NCBI RefSeq assembly: GCF_900636965.1
Contig: NZ_LR134331.1
Location: 558,001-622,000, forward strand
Direction: 5' to 3'
DNA: 64,000 bases
Source: Lacticaseibacillus rhamnosus
GTDB taxonomy: Bacteria; Bacillota; Bacilli; Lactobacillales; Lactobacillaceae
A program made the position numbers and the translations under genes. The number at the start of each line of letters is the position of its first letter. Positions within the stretch are counted from its first letter, which is position 1. Under the pieces are notes generated by a model. That model did not search any database. It saw only the letters and a list, made by a program, of their open reading frames with translations, and was not told where the DNA came from. Shown here piece by piece: positions 55,070 through 63,670 of the stretch.

Positions 55070-55102
55070 AAAAAAGGTCAGCCCCCAAAATTAAGGCTGA
55101 CC
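55070..55102 (-). terminator. Attenuator-type terminator in the ABC-F leader
   Basis: GGTCAGCC ... GGGCTGACC stem followed by seven T on the minus strand, 140 bases after the promoter and 250 before the coding start. Confidence 0.85.
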
Positions 55103-55240
55103 AAAATAGACGGAGTGTCCGCCATTGATCGCGCCCGATTGTCAAAAAGTCCACACGAATCCCGTTGATGATGACAGGACTTGGACATTTCAACAATTGG
55201 CGTTCTTCAATGGACGAGACCTCACTTTCGATTTAACGTT
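55103..55240 (-). promoter_or_regulatory. Attenuation leader of the ABC-F gene
   Basis: Two arms, 55196-55182 and 55153-55139, pair over about 15 positions with few mismatches. The upstream arm begins inside a seven-codon frame (TTG at 55210, stop at 55190; MKNANC) with GAGG nine bases before it. A ribosome halted there would mask the arm, the layout of drug-responsive attenuators. The short frame is weakly supported. Confidence 0.5.
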
Positions 55241-55246
55241 AAACTA

Positions 55247-55275
55247 AAATTACCACGTGTTTTGTGCTGCGTCAA
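55247..55275 (-). promoter_or_regulatory. Promoter of the ABC-F leader
   Basis: TTGACG (55275-55270), 17-base spacer, TAATTT (55252-55247). The -35 box overlaps the stop codon of the upstream gene. Confidence 0.8.
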
Positions 55276-55895
55276 CTTTTTACGGCTTCTTCAATTGGTG
55301 TTGGGCCAGTGGCAATTTTAATTGTCTCGCGGTGACGATCGCTATCTAATGCGGCAACCAAGACATCGGCAACATCGGCACGCGGAATGGTTGATGGGCG
55401 TTGCGGCTGCAGCGTAATGGTTCCTTGCGCCGGTTCATTCGTGAGTGAGGTTGGCTGGACAATGACATAATCCAGATCCGTATTGTGGATTAACCACTCA
55501 TCTGCATAATACTTGGCAATGTAGTAATCGTGCAATTGTGCAGGCCAGTGTGCCGGATCCTCAGCATCAAGTGCACTAAGCATGATGAAGCGGCCGACAT
55601 CCTTGGCTTCGGCGGCTTTCATGGTTTTGATGGCCCCATCTAAGTCAACCCCGAGTAGATCTTTTCCCCGCGATCCTGCAGCGAACACAACTGCATCATG
55701 ACCGGCGAAAAGGTTTGCTAATCGATTGACCGGCCATGACAGATCAAGCTCGACTGCTCGAAAATTTTTCTCCGGATCGGGTGTCTGGGTGAGCGGGTCA
55801 CGATAGCCCCCTGTGACCGTATCGCCTCGATCCAGTAATTTATGCACCAATAGCTGGCCGATTTGACCGTGGGCGCCGACAACAAAAATTTTCAC
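55272..55895 (-). CDS. NAD(P)H-binding SDR-type protein
   Basis: A 207-residue atypical short-chain dehydrogenase. It has GAHGQIGQ at residue 8 as the dinucleotide loop, VVFAAGSRG, the helix of FIMLSALDAED and the YYIAKYYADEWL segment with a YxxxK-like pattern. Such NmrA/YwnB-like proteins bind NADPH; the substrate is unknown. The start is GTG 55895 with AAAGGATC upstream. The TGA stop is part of the ABC-F promoter. The aldo/keto reductase gene lies about 115 bases upstream on the same strand. Confidence 0.85.
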   Translation of the reverse strand: MKIFVVGAHGQIGQLLVHKLLDRGDTVTGGYRDPLTQTPDPEKNFRAVELDLSWPVNRLANLFAGHDAVVFAAGSRGKDLLGVDLDGAIKTMKAAEAKDVGRFIMLSALDAEDPAHWPAQLHDYYIAKYYADEWLIHNTDLDYVIVQPTSLTNEPAQGTITLQPQRPSTIPRADVADVLVAALDSDRHRETIKIATGPTPIEEAVKS

Positions 55896-56010
55896 AACAA
55901 TGATCCTTTCTTGGAAAATGATTGTTATTAGTATAACGTTTTTCGTGCTGACGTGAAAGCGCTCGCCGCTGACTGAACACAGCAGTAATTGGGGTGAGGC
56001 GTTGTTTTGA

Positions 56011-56856
56011 CTAAATGATTTCCAGGGGTACGTGATGACGAGGCATCGGGAAGGCTTGATCAAATAGATCTAATTCGTCCGGTGAAAATGTGACGTCTGC
56101 TGCGGCAATGTTTTCTGCCATGTGGCTAGCTTCACCAGTGCGGGGGATGGATAGCACGTCACCATTGCGCAATACCCAGGCAAGCAGGAGCTGGTGAGTC
56201 GAAATGCCCTTGCTTTTTGCCAAATCGGTGAGTTCCGGAGTTAGCTTGATGGATTTGCCGCTGCCGGAACCATAAGGCGAGTAACCAATCGTAGTGATCC
56301 CTGCCTGCTTCTGGCGTGGAAGTAGGTCAAAGTCAATACCGCGTGATTGTAGGTTATACAAGACTTCATTGGCAACGACTTGCTCGCCACCCGGTTCCAA
56401 AGTGAGCTGATCCATATCGTCAACATCGAAGTTTGAGACCCCGTATTGGCGAATCAGTCCCTCTTTTTTCAGCTCTTGTAAGCCTTCAAGGGTTTCCGCC
56501 AGTGGGGTAGCCCCGCGCCAGTGAAGTAGGTAAAGGTCGAGATAATCGGTTTTAAGTCGCGACAAGCTATTTGTCAGCGCCGTTCGCATTTGCTTTTTGT
56601 CGGCATGTGACGGATAGAATTTAGAGATCAGATAGATATTGGCCCGTGGGTAATCACCTAAAAAGCTGCCGATCAAGGTTTCCGCCGCGCCGTTGCCATA
56701 CATTTCGGCTGTATCAATCACCCGCAAGCCGTGATCTAACCCGTACTTTAAAGCTTGGGTTTCGCGTGCGCTTTGTTCAGCATTGCCTTCACCTAAATAC
56801 CAGGTGCCCATTCCGACAATTGGAACTGTTACATCGCCAATATTGATCGTTTTCAT
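56011..56856 (-). CDS. Aldo/keto reductase
   Basis: A 281-residue NADPH-dependent reductase with a TIM-barrel fold. Three members of the catalytic tetrad are clear, Asp and Tyr in VIDTAEMYGNG and His in LYLLHWRG, with the Lys in YLISKFYP. Also present are LKTDYLDLYLLH and, near the C-terminus, the nucleotide-binding SIPRTGEASHMAENI. It reduces small carbonyls; the physiological substrate is not known. ATG 56856 follows AAAGGGG. Confidence 0.9.
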   Translation of the reverse strand: MKTINIGDVTVPIVGMGTWYLGEGNAEQSARETQALKYGLDHGLRVIDTAEMYGNGAAETLIGSFLGDYPRANIYLISKFYPSHADKKQMRTALTNSLSRLKTDYLDLYLLHWRGATPLAETLEGLQELKKEGLIRQYGVSNFDVDDMDQLTLEPGGEQVVANEVLYNLQSRGIDFDLLPRQKQAGITTIGYSPYGSGSGKSIKLTPELTDLAKSKGISTHQLLLAWVLRNGDVLSIPRTGEASHMAENIAAADVTFSPDELDLFDQAFPMPRHHVPLEII

Positions 56857-57055
56857 AAAAGCAAACCCCTTTCCTTTGCGAGTGTTTGCCACTTGTTCCG
56901 GATGAGCAAACACAGGCTGCTTCATACAATTTCATTATACAAATTAGCCGTGAAATAAAAACACTCATAGAAAAATGTCAGAAAAGATGCAAGGTGAGGG
57001 GGTCTGGCAAGTGAAAGTTTGAAAAATTTGCATTCAGCGCAATCAGGACATAGCT

Positions 57056-58447
57056 TTAAAGGTCATTGTCTTGATCCATTACCGCCTTTGTTTTGCTGTT
57101 TCCATGGCGATAATAGATAAAATAATGCAAGCTCACCAAACTTAAAAAGATAATCCCGACTACTAATGAAATACTTGTTTCCGGATTCAGCAACATGAAA
57201 AATAAAGTGAACACAAGGAAAATAAGTGTGAGATAATTACTGTATGGTGCGAATGGCATTTTGAAAGGATGGTCCGTCATTTTATCGGCGTGAACTTTTT
57301 GAAACTTGATTTCACTAATAAGAATCACAAACCAGGGAACCATTCCTGGCAAGACGCTGGAACTATAGACGAGAACGAAAACATTTTTCGCTGCTGGTGC
57401 CACGTAAGGCAGGATGGCGTTTAAAAGCACACCGAGTAAAATGCCGCCGCCGACCGAAACAACGGGATAAAAAGGGACGCCATGGCGATTTAGTTTTGTG
57501 AAGATTCGCGGTAACTGTTTGGCATCTGCCAATGTGTAAAGCATACGACTAGCAGAATAAATGCCGGAATTTGAACCTGATAATGCGGCGGTGATCACCA
57601 CAAAGTTGATGAGTGATGCCGCAAAGGTAATGCCGATTTTGGCAAAGGTTTGAACAAAAGGTGACCCTAAGGCGCTAAGTTGATTCCAAGGATAAACGGC
57701 TACAATCACGAAAATCGCACCAACGTAAAAGATGAGAATTCGTCCGATGGTGTCTTTGACCGCTTTAACAATTGTTGGTTGCGGGTTTTCCGCTTCCCCA
57801 GCTGTGATGCCGAGTAACTCAACGCCTTGGTAAGAACCAAGCACAATGGACAAGGCAAAGCAAAAGCCAGTAAAGCCACCCGTGAAAAATCCGCCGTGGG
57901 TCCACAAGTTACTAATCCCCACTGGCCGACCGCCATTTCCTAGTCCAAATAAAATGACGCCGAGACCAGCGATGATCATCAACACAATGGTTACGACTTT
58001 GATCAAAGCAAACCAGAATTCCAATTCACCAAACATTCGCACCGAAATCAGATTTGCCAAAACAAGGAAGGTGATCGCAACCAGGCCAGGCAGCCATGCC
58101 GGCAGCCCAGGCCACCAAAATTTGAAGTATTCACCAATGGCAATCATCTCTGACATGCCTACCACAACAAATTGGAAGATATTACTCCACGCAGTTAAAT
58201 AACCAAAAAGCGGGTGCATGTATTCACTGGCAAATTTGGCAAATGAACCAGTTGCCGGATCAACGTACAGCATTTCGCCCAACGCCCGCATGATGAGATA
58301 AAGAAAAAGTCCGGCAATGATATAGGCAATTAAGACAGAAGGGCCGGTCCATTTGATGGTGGCACTAGCGCCCATGAAAAGGCCAACGCCGATGGTCCCG
58401 CCGAGCGCAATCATCTGCATATGGCGGCCACTGAGTTTTCGTTGCAT
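57056..58447 (-). CDS. AAT-family amino acid permease
   Basis: A 463-residue permease with twelve helices. The N-terminus RKLSGRHMQMIALGGTIGVGLFMGASATIKWTGPS-type sequence and GEMLYVDPATGSFAKFASEY near 70 are the signatures of the AAT group (ProY, CycA, AapA, GabP). ITAGEAENPQPTIVKAVK lies in the middle. The substrate is unknown. The ribosome site is weak (AAAGAAG). The gene is divergent from the DUF3800 gene. Confidence 0.92.
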   Translation of the reverse strand: MQRKLSGRHMQMIALGGTIGVGLFMGASATIKWTGPSVLIAYIIAGLFLYLIMRALGEMLYVDPATGSFAKFASEYMHPLFGYLTAWSNIFQFVVVGMSEMIAIGEYFKFWWPGLPAWLPGLVAITFLVLANLISVRMFGELEFWFALIKVVTIVLMIIAGLGVILFGLGNGGRPVGISNLWTHGGFFTGGFTGFCFALSIVLGSYQGVELLGITAGEAENPQPTIVKAVKDTIGRILIFYVGAIFVIVAVYPWNQLSALGSPFVQTFAKIGITFAASLINFVVITAALSGSNSGIYSASRMLYTLADAKQLPRIFTKLNRHGVPFYPVVSVGGGILLGVLLNAILPYVAPAAKNVFVLVYSSSVLPGMVPWFVILISEIKFQKVHADKMTDHPFKMPFAPYSNYLTLIFLVFTLFFMLLNPETSISLVVGIIFLSLVSLHYFIYYRHGNSKTKAVMDQDNDL

Positions 58448-58692
58448 GTTAAGTTCGCTTCTTTCATTGTTGTGACATACAAGAGAAGACTATACAAGAA
58501 AAGTCTATTTTTCGCAAACAGGTGAACCCAAAACGTAGACATGTCAAAAACGTAAATGCAAGCCGTCAATCAGGTTAGAACTCAGGAAAGTGGGCTGATT
58601 TCGGCGTTTGATTAAGGCAATGTTCGCGTATGACTTTTTGCGTTAAACTAGTAACGGAACACTTAAATTTAAGTAGGATATGAGGAAATATT

Positions 58693-60897
58693 TTGGATAA
58701 TAAGCTAAAAACATCATTAAATGCTTATATGGCAAAGCATGGATTGAATACCAACGCCGCTTCAATCGCGATTGGTGTATCCGTACCGACCCTGCGAAAG
58801 GCGCTGCGTGGTCATAACGTCAGTCGTAAAACGACCGCAAAGATTGAAAGCATCATCGCATCGGGAAAAGTCCCGGAAGCAGCAAAGACCACGGTAAAAC
58901 GGACCCCAAAGAAGACAGCTGCGGCGAAACCAGCCGCTAAGACTCCAGCCGCTAAGACGCGCACACGGCAGACGACTGCCAAAGCGCCAGCAACGAAACC
59001 AAGCACAACGAAGCAAGCCGCAACAAAGACGCCAACTCGACAGGCAAAAGCGCAAACGCAGCCAACAAGTATTGCTGCCACCGATCAGAACAAGGCAGCT
59101 GTACATTCTCAGGAAAATTCAGCCAGTCCGCAATCACCGCGCCGGACAACTAAACGAGTTGCCCGCACAACAACGACTGGCCGACAAGCGAATCGCAATA
59201 CCCGGCAATCACCGTCAACCAGTGGTGTTAACACTGCGAGTGAGTCAAAGCCGACCACCAAACGGCCGACAACGCGCAATCATCGTTTCACCATTCGCCA
59301 GCAGCCTGATGTCGCAACCCAGCAAGCACAAAGCGAGGCCAACAAACGTCAGGCGCAGGCAGCAAACAGTCAGTCTACTGCTAATTCAATGAGCACGTCT
59401 GAAAGCACTGACCGCCACGAAAACGGTGTGCGCCATACCAAGCAACATACGCCAACCGGAAAAACAGATGCAACGCGGTACAACAGTACAAGCGAGCACG
59501 AACCGGTTCGGCGTGATCGGCGCAATGTGCGGCTCGATCGCAACAAACAAAACGGTACGCGGCGACCGGGACGGCCAAGACAGAATCGCTTCGCTGCCAA
59601 TGCTGATCCGCAAAATTGGCAACCCATGACGCAATCAGCTTCTACAAGCAATTCACAATCGCTTAGCAATCAAGATGCCAGTCAACACCGGACTCCTGCT
59701 GTTGTTAATAAAGTGACAACCCACACGCCAAGCGTCATCCGATCCACGTCAGCTGATCGGTCTAGCACAAACGGTAGCGCTGCAAACAGTACTAGCAATG
59801 CCGCCAATACACAGTCAGCGGAGAATCGGTCAGCGCGCGCCAATTACGGAACGCATGATGAGGTGCCACTGGTAACCGGGAAGCAATTACGTCTTTTCAT
59901 TGATGAAAGTTTTGAAGAGCATCGACCGGATCCGCGGATGATGCATATGGGAATTGCCGCCATTTTACCGGAAGGCGACGATGAAAGCTTAGCCGGTTTC
60001 CGGAACGCGCTTTATCCTTACGGCTGGGAGCCAGGGGATGAAGTTAAAGCTCGCGGCAAACAGGTTGATGCATTGACGCAACTGATTAAAGCTGCCAAGC
60101 ATGAAAACATGGGCATGTATACGGTCTTTTCACGTAAAACAACTTACCCGGATTTTGCACCATCAATGGAATATCTTTATCCATATATCGGGGCAACCAT
60201 CCATGTCTTGCGTGATGTCCATACCATATTTGATGATATTGTGATCATGATCGATCATCGAAATGAGTTGGAAGGCAATCAGCTCGTGATGGGAGCCGAT
60301 ATCGTTAGTCGTTACTTGACCCTGTCACTGGAACGGCCAATTAAGGTTCGGTTTGAATTTGCGGACTCGCGTGAACATCTTGGGTTACAACTATCCGACT
60401 TTATTGCCAATGCTGCGTTGCGGTTAAGCAAAGATGAGCTCAGTCTGATCGGGATCACGCCGATGCCTGAATTAGGCATTTCGCAGCACGATCAGCTTGT
60501 TCGTCTTACTTTATTGGGCCTGCAACAGGTTGTCATGGGGGTTCGCGCGGAACGAGCCGCAACCCCTTCCAAGCATTCCCAGCCGGATCGGTTCATGCAG
60601 CTGATCTTTGATGCAACCTACGCCGATTCGGATCTGGTGCGCGGTGCTTTACCGGTTGTCAAGAATGCGGTGGAACAACTCATTGATGTGTTGCCAAATG
60701 CCCGTGTCGGTCAAATTTCCGGCATGCCAAACCAAAGCTGGTACGACATGACTGCACGTATGGCCGGCTTGTTACGCTACATCAATAAGGATCCAAAGCC
60801 ATATGGTAAGGTTCTAGCCAAGATTGAAAGTGTTACAAAGACGGCTGCCGATGAGCTTGAAATGGCTTTAGACTCAGGCTCAAAGACAAAACGGTAA
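58693..60897 (+). CDS. HTH - basic low-complexity linker - DUF3800 protein
   Basis: A 734-residue three-part protein. Residues of about 8-55 form a small helix-turn-helix (AASIAIGVSVPTLRKAL, then SRKTTAKIESIIA). Residues of about 60-390 are low complexity: first Lys/Ala/Thr/Pro repeats like histone H1 (AAAKPAAKTPAAK), then Ser/Thr/Gln/Asn/Arg-rich sequence. From about 397 comes a DUF3800 domain, a predicted RNase H-like fold, with LFIDESFEE (Asp404, Glu405), IVIMIDHRNE and GLQLSDFIANA (Asp569). A 110-residue helical tail ends in SKTKR. The start is TTG 58693 with GAGGAAATA upstream. It is cytoplasmic, likely binding nucleic acid; function is unknown. Confidence 0.85.
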   Translation: MDNKLKTSLNAYMAKHGLNTNAASIAIGVSVPTLRKALRGHNVSRKTTAKIESIIASGKVPEAAKTTVKRTPKKTAAAKPAAKTPAAKTRTRQTTAKAPATKPSTTKQAATKTPTRQAKAQTQPTSIAATDQNKAAVHSQENSASPQSPRRTTKRVARTTTTGRQANRNTRQSPSTSGVNTASESKPTTKRPTTRNHRFTIRQQPDVATQQAQSEANKRQAQAANSQSTANSMSTSESTDRHENGVRHTKQHTPTGKTDATRYNSTSEHEPVRRDRRNVRLDRNKQNGTRRPGRPRQNRFAANADPQNWQPMTQSASTSNSQSLSNQDASQHRTPAVVNKVTTHTPSVIRSTSADRSSTNGSAANSTSNAANTQSAENRSARANYGTHDEVPLVTGKQLRLFIDESFEEHRPDPRMMHMGIAAILPEGDDESLAGFRNALYPYGWEPGDEVKARGKQVDALTQLIKAAKHENMGMYTVFSRKTTYPDFAPSMEYLYPYIGATIHVLRDVHTIFDDIVIMIDHRNELEGNQLVMGADIVSRYLTLSLERPIKVRFEFADSREHLGLQLSDFIANAALRLSKDELSLIGITPMPELGISQHDQLVRLTLLGLQQVVMGVRAERAATPSKHSQPDRFMQLIFDATYADSDLVRGALPVVKNAVEQLIDVLPNARVGQISGMPNQSWYDMTARMAGLLRYINKDPKPYGKVLAKIESVTKTAADELEMALDSGSKTKR

Positions 60898-60927
60898 AAG
60901 AGATCGTTCGTTGAGTTAATTGCAAAA

Positions 60928-60975
60928 TAAAAACCGGTTGTAGAGAATTTTCTCTGCAGCCGATTTTTTTATTTT
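60928..60975. terminator. Bidirectional terminator after the DUF3800 gene
   Basis: CGGTTGTAGAGA ... TCTCTGCAGCCG stem with flanking A and T runs, shared with the converging antiporter gene. Confidence 0.85.
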
Positions 60976-61015
60976 GCAAGGGGCATATTCTGAAATGAAA
61001 GAAAGGCAAAATAGT

Positions 61016-62998
61016 CTAGTCGATAAAACTGTCCTGATTTTTCAAATAGGTGATTTCGTCAAAGGTGATTCGGGTTTGGAGGCGCTGCATGAGGTCGCGA
61101 CTTAGCTTCCCATCCGTAAAAGCCTGTTGAATGAACTCGTATTCGGCATGAAAGGCTTTAAGAAACATCGCGTACAAAGCATCCCCGTCAAATGACTCGG
61201 AATGAACCCGGCGATGACGATCGCGGTAGAACCGCCGAATGGTATTAACCGCACTGCGATTTTGAATTGTTTCGATCCGTTGCAAATATCGCATGACCGC
61301 CGTATATCCAGCCTGTTCAATGGGCAAGAGATCTTCACCGTGAGCCGCAAATTGGCGTTTCCAATAGATCGGCTCTAGGTTGAGCGGGGTGGTTAAAAAG
61401 GCGTTTTGGGCTTCATTAAACGCTTTATACATCCGGCCCATGTTGAACGAAAAACGAAACCGGAGCCAAAGATTTTTCCAGAGTCGTTGATCCGCTGTGA
61501 AATCATTGAGATCAATGAAGCGATTATAATAATGGGCTTCATCGCGAGTAATCGTGCCGTTCATCCGTAAGGTTTCAATGGCACTTTTTTCCGCAGTGAT
61601 GGTGCCTTCAAAAATCGTTCGTTGCAGCCGCCGCGAAGGATTGTCATTTAAGATCATTTCCTGAGCTAAGGCATCGGCGACAATTTGTGCTTCACTGTGA
61701 TGTTCGGTCTCATCGCGCATCGCATCAATGCCCGCCGCCAGCATCCGCCGTAACCAGATAAATTGGCGATTGCGTTTTGGCGGTTTAGAAACGCAAAACG
61801 GCAGTACGATGACCGGAACGATGAGACTGAGGAGAATCTCAACAGCCGCAATGAGAATGAGTCCTTGGCGCAGGGCAAAATGGTGACCGGCAACTGTTTG
61901 CGGAATCGAAAAAGCCAGCGATAAAGTGATGGTTCCATTTGCACCGCCGAGCATCATGATCAACGCATTGCGCCATCGATGTTTCTTGCCCATTTTCAAT
62001 AACGTCCGACTCCAGATGAAGCGAACAAAGGATTTGGCCACGTAGATGAAAGCACCGATGCCAATGAGCAAGCCGAATAACCCTGCCTGCCCGCGTAATG
62101 CCTCAATCACAACATTTGGCAGCGAAACGCCTAACAAAACGAAAACCAGCCCAGAAAGAACGGCAGCAATCATTTCCCACACATTGGCACTGATAATTTG
62201 CATGCGGGCACTGGTCAACCGCAAGCGATCACGCTCAACGCCTTGGGCAATCCCTGCAGCCACAACTGCTAAAATACCGGAAAGTGCCAGTTCTTCAGCC
62301 AGAAAATAAACCAGTAAAGGCGTCAGCAACTGAATTCCGACCATAATTAATGGCTCATCATCACCAATGCGGATTAGCCAGGCTCTGAGATTGACAATAA
62401 AAATACCTGCCAGTGCGCCGAATAAAATACCGCCAAAGAAAACAAACAGGAAGTCGAGTAAAGCGTCAGTGGCCGAGAATTGTCCGGAAATATAGGCCGA
62501 CAGAGCGAGATCAAACGCTACAATCCCCGCCGCATCGTTGAACAAACTTTCATTATTTAACAACTGCATTTGACTAGTGCTCAACGGATTGGCCTGCGCA
62601 ACGGCACTGACAGCGGAAGCATCAGTTGGGGTCACAATGGCAATCAAAGCAAATGCCAGACTCAATGGGATGACCGGGAAAAGTGCATGGACGCCGAAGC
62701 CTAAGATCACGACCGACACGATCACCAAGCCGACTGCAAGTGACACAATATTCGTCAGTGACCGGCCGATTTGTCCTCGTGAGGCATTTTGACCTTCATT
62801 GAAAAGCAGCGGCGCGATGATAGCAAAGGAGAACGCCGATGGATCAATCGTAAAACTACGCAGGGATGGCATAATTGCCAACGCTGCACCAAGACCAATC
62901 AAGAAGAATGGCAAAGGAATCTGTGGGACATGGCGAGCAAGCAAATTGCCAACGATAACCGTGGCCAACATGATGCCAAAAATAACGACTTGATTCAC
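61016..62998 (-). CDS. CPA1-family Na+/H+ antiporter
   Basis: A 660-residue protein with about twelve helices in the first 410 residues and a long cytoplasmic tail. The transport site is in NNESLFNDAAGIVAFD, the ND pair of the electroneutral CPA1 group, with VTPTDASAVSAVAQ before it. It exchanges Na+ or K+ for H+ in pH and salt homeostasis. The tail of about 250 residues is helical and charged, and is probably regulatory. The start is GTG 62998 after TAGGAAGTGAG. Confidence 0.92.
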   Translation of the reverse strand: MNQVVIFGIMLATVIVGNLLARHVPQIPLPFFLIGLGAALAIMPSLRSFTIDPSAFSFAIIAPLLFNEGQNASRGQIGRSLTNIVSLAVGLVIVSVVILGFGVHALFPVIPLSLAFALIAIVTPTDASAVSAVAQANPLSTSQMQLLNNESLFNDAAGIVAFDLALSAYISGQFSATDALLDFLFVFFGGILFGALAGIFIVNLRAWLIRIGDDEPLIMVGIQLLTPLLVYFLAEELALSGILAVVAAGIAQGVERDRLRLTSARMQIISANVWEMIAAVLSGLVFVLLGVSLPNVVIEALRGQAGLFGLLIGIGAFIYVAKSFVRFIWSRTLLKMGKKHRWRNALIMMLGGANGTITLSLAFSIPQTVAGHHFALRQGLILIAAVEILLSLIVPVIVLPFCVSKPPKRNRQFIWLRRMLAAGIDAMRDETEHHSEAQIVADALAQEMILNDNPSRRLQRTIFEGTITAEKSAIETLRMNGTITRDEAHYYNRFIDLNDFTADQRLWKNLWLRFRFSFNMGRMYKAFNEAQNAFLTTPLNLEPIYWKRQFAAHGEDLLPIEQAGYTAVMRYLQRIETIQNRSAVNTIRRFYRDRHRRVHSESFDGDALYAMFLKAFHAEYEFIQQAFTDGKLSRDLMQRLQTRITFDEITYLKNQDSFID

Positions 62999-63078
62999 AG
63001 CGACTCACTTCCTAGCTTGACCGATTCGATCATTTTATTTTAGCACCAAACCGGGGAAAACACTGGTTGCAGGCTTGG

Positions 63079-63119
63079 AGAGCGTGAACCAGCCTGGTTT
63101 CTGGACAGGTGAACGCGTT
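63079..63119 (+). repeat. Palindromic repeat family A, short form
   Basis: GAGCGTGAACCAG and AGGTGAACGCG, the family ends with a degenerate middle, between two genes on the minus strand. Confidence 0.55.
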
Positions 63120-63254
63120 TGTATCGCCTAGACGGTGCGCAAACGGACATACTGATTAAAAATCGGATTGGATTATTTTTCAGCCTGATGTGTCGATAGT
63201 AGCAGTGGGAGCAAAAAAAGTGTCGGGAATATTTCGACACTTAGTAGGATAAGA

Positions 63255-63662
63255 CTATTTTCCTTGACGTTTTTTTAACACGTGGTTCATCTTTCTAGCT
63301 GTGATCTGCCAGGAAAGATAAAGCGCCAGCCAGATGAGGACGTAAATGATCAAAAAGGCGATTAGAAAGTTAGGGAGTGCCGATCCGACGAGAAATTGCC
63401 AGCCCATGAGATAGTTGGTGCCGATGACAATGGCGAAGGTGCCGATAAAATGAAGGCTATAGGCTACAGGCAGGCTGAGGGATTCATTGTCAAAAATAAG
63501 GGCGAGCATCCCGATTAAAGCGCTCATCACAAACAAGCCAGCGATGGTGCGTGGCGTTGGTGGGGTCAGTTGGACCTGTAGCATGAGCGCACCTAGATAA
63601 ACAGTCGCACCGATCATCATACCGATAACGCTATCCGTGATAAGATCTTTGATGATTTTCAT
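63255..63662 (-). CDS. DUF3021 family membrane protein
   Basis: A 135-residue protein with four membrane segments: SVIGMMIGATVYLGALML, IAGLFVMSALIGMLALIF, VAYSLHFIGTFAIVIG and FLIAFLIIYVLIWLALYL, with a basic C-terminal tail. The pattern matches DUF3021, whose genes sit beside LytTR regulators. ATG 63662 follows GAGGTG. The stop of the LytTR gene lies eight bases upstream, so they form one operon. Confidence 0.85.
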   Translation of the reverse strand: MKIIKDLITDSVIGMMIGATVYLGALMLQVQLTPPTPRTIAGLFVMSALIGMLALIFDNESLSLPVAYSLHFIGTFAIVIGTNYLMGWQFLVGSALPNFLIAFLIIYVLIWLALYLSWQITARKMNHVLKKRQGK

Positions 63663-63670
63663 CGGGCACC

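Noticed and set aside
55070-55179. 36-codon ATG frame in the ABC-F leader ending near the terminator
   Set aside because: No ribosome binding site upstream of the ATG; the shorter TTG frame has a better one.
55103-55240. T-box or SAM-type riboswitch in the ABC-F leader
   Set aside because: No T-box core and no known aptamer pattern visible; the layout fits ribosome-dependent attenuation better.
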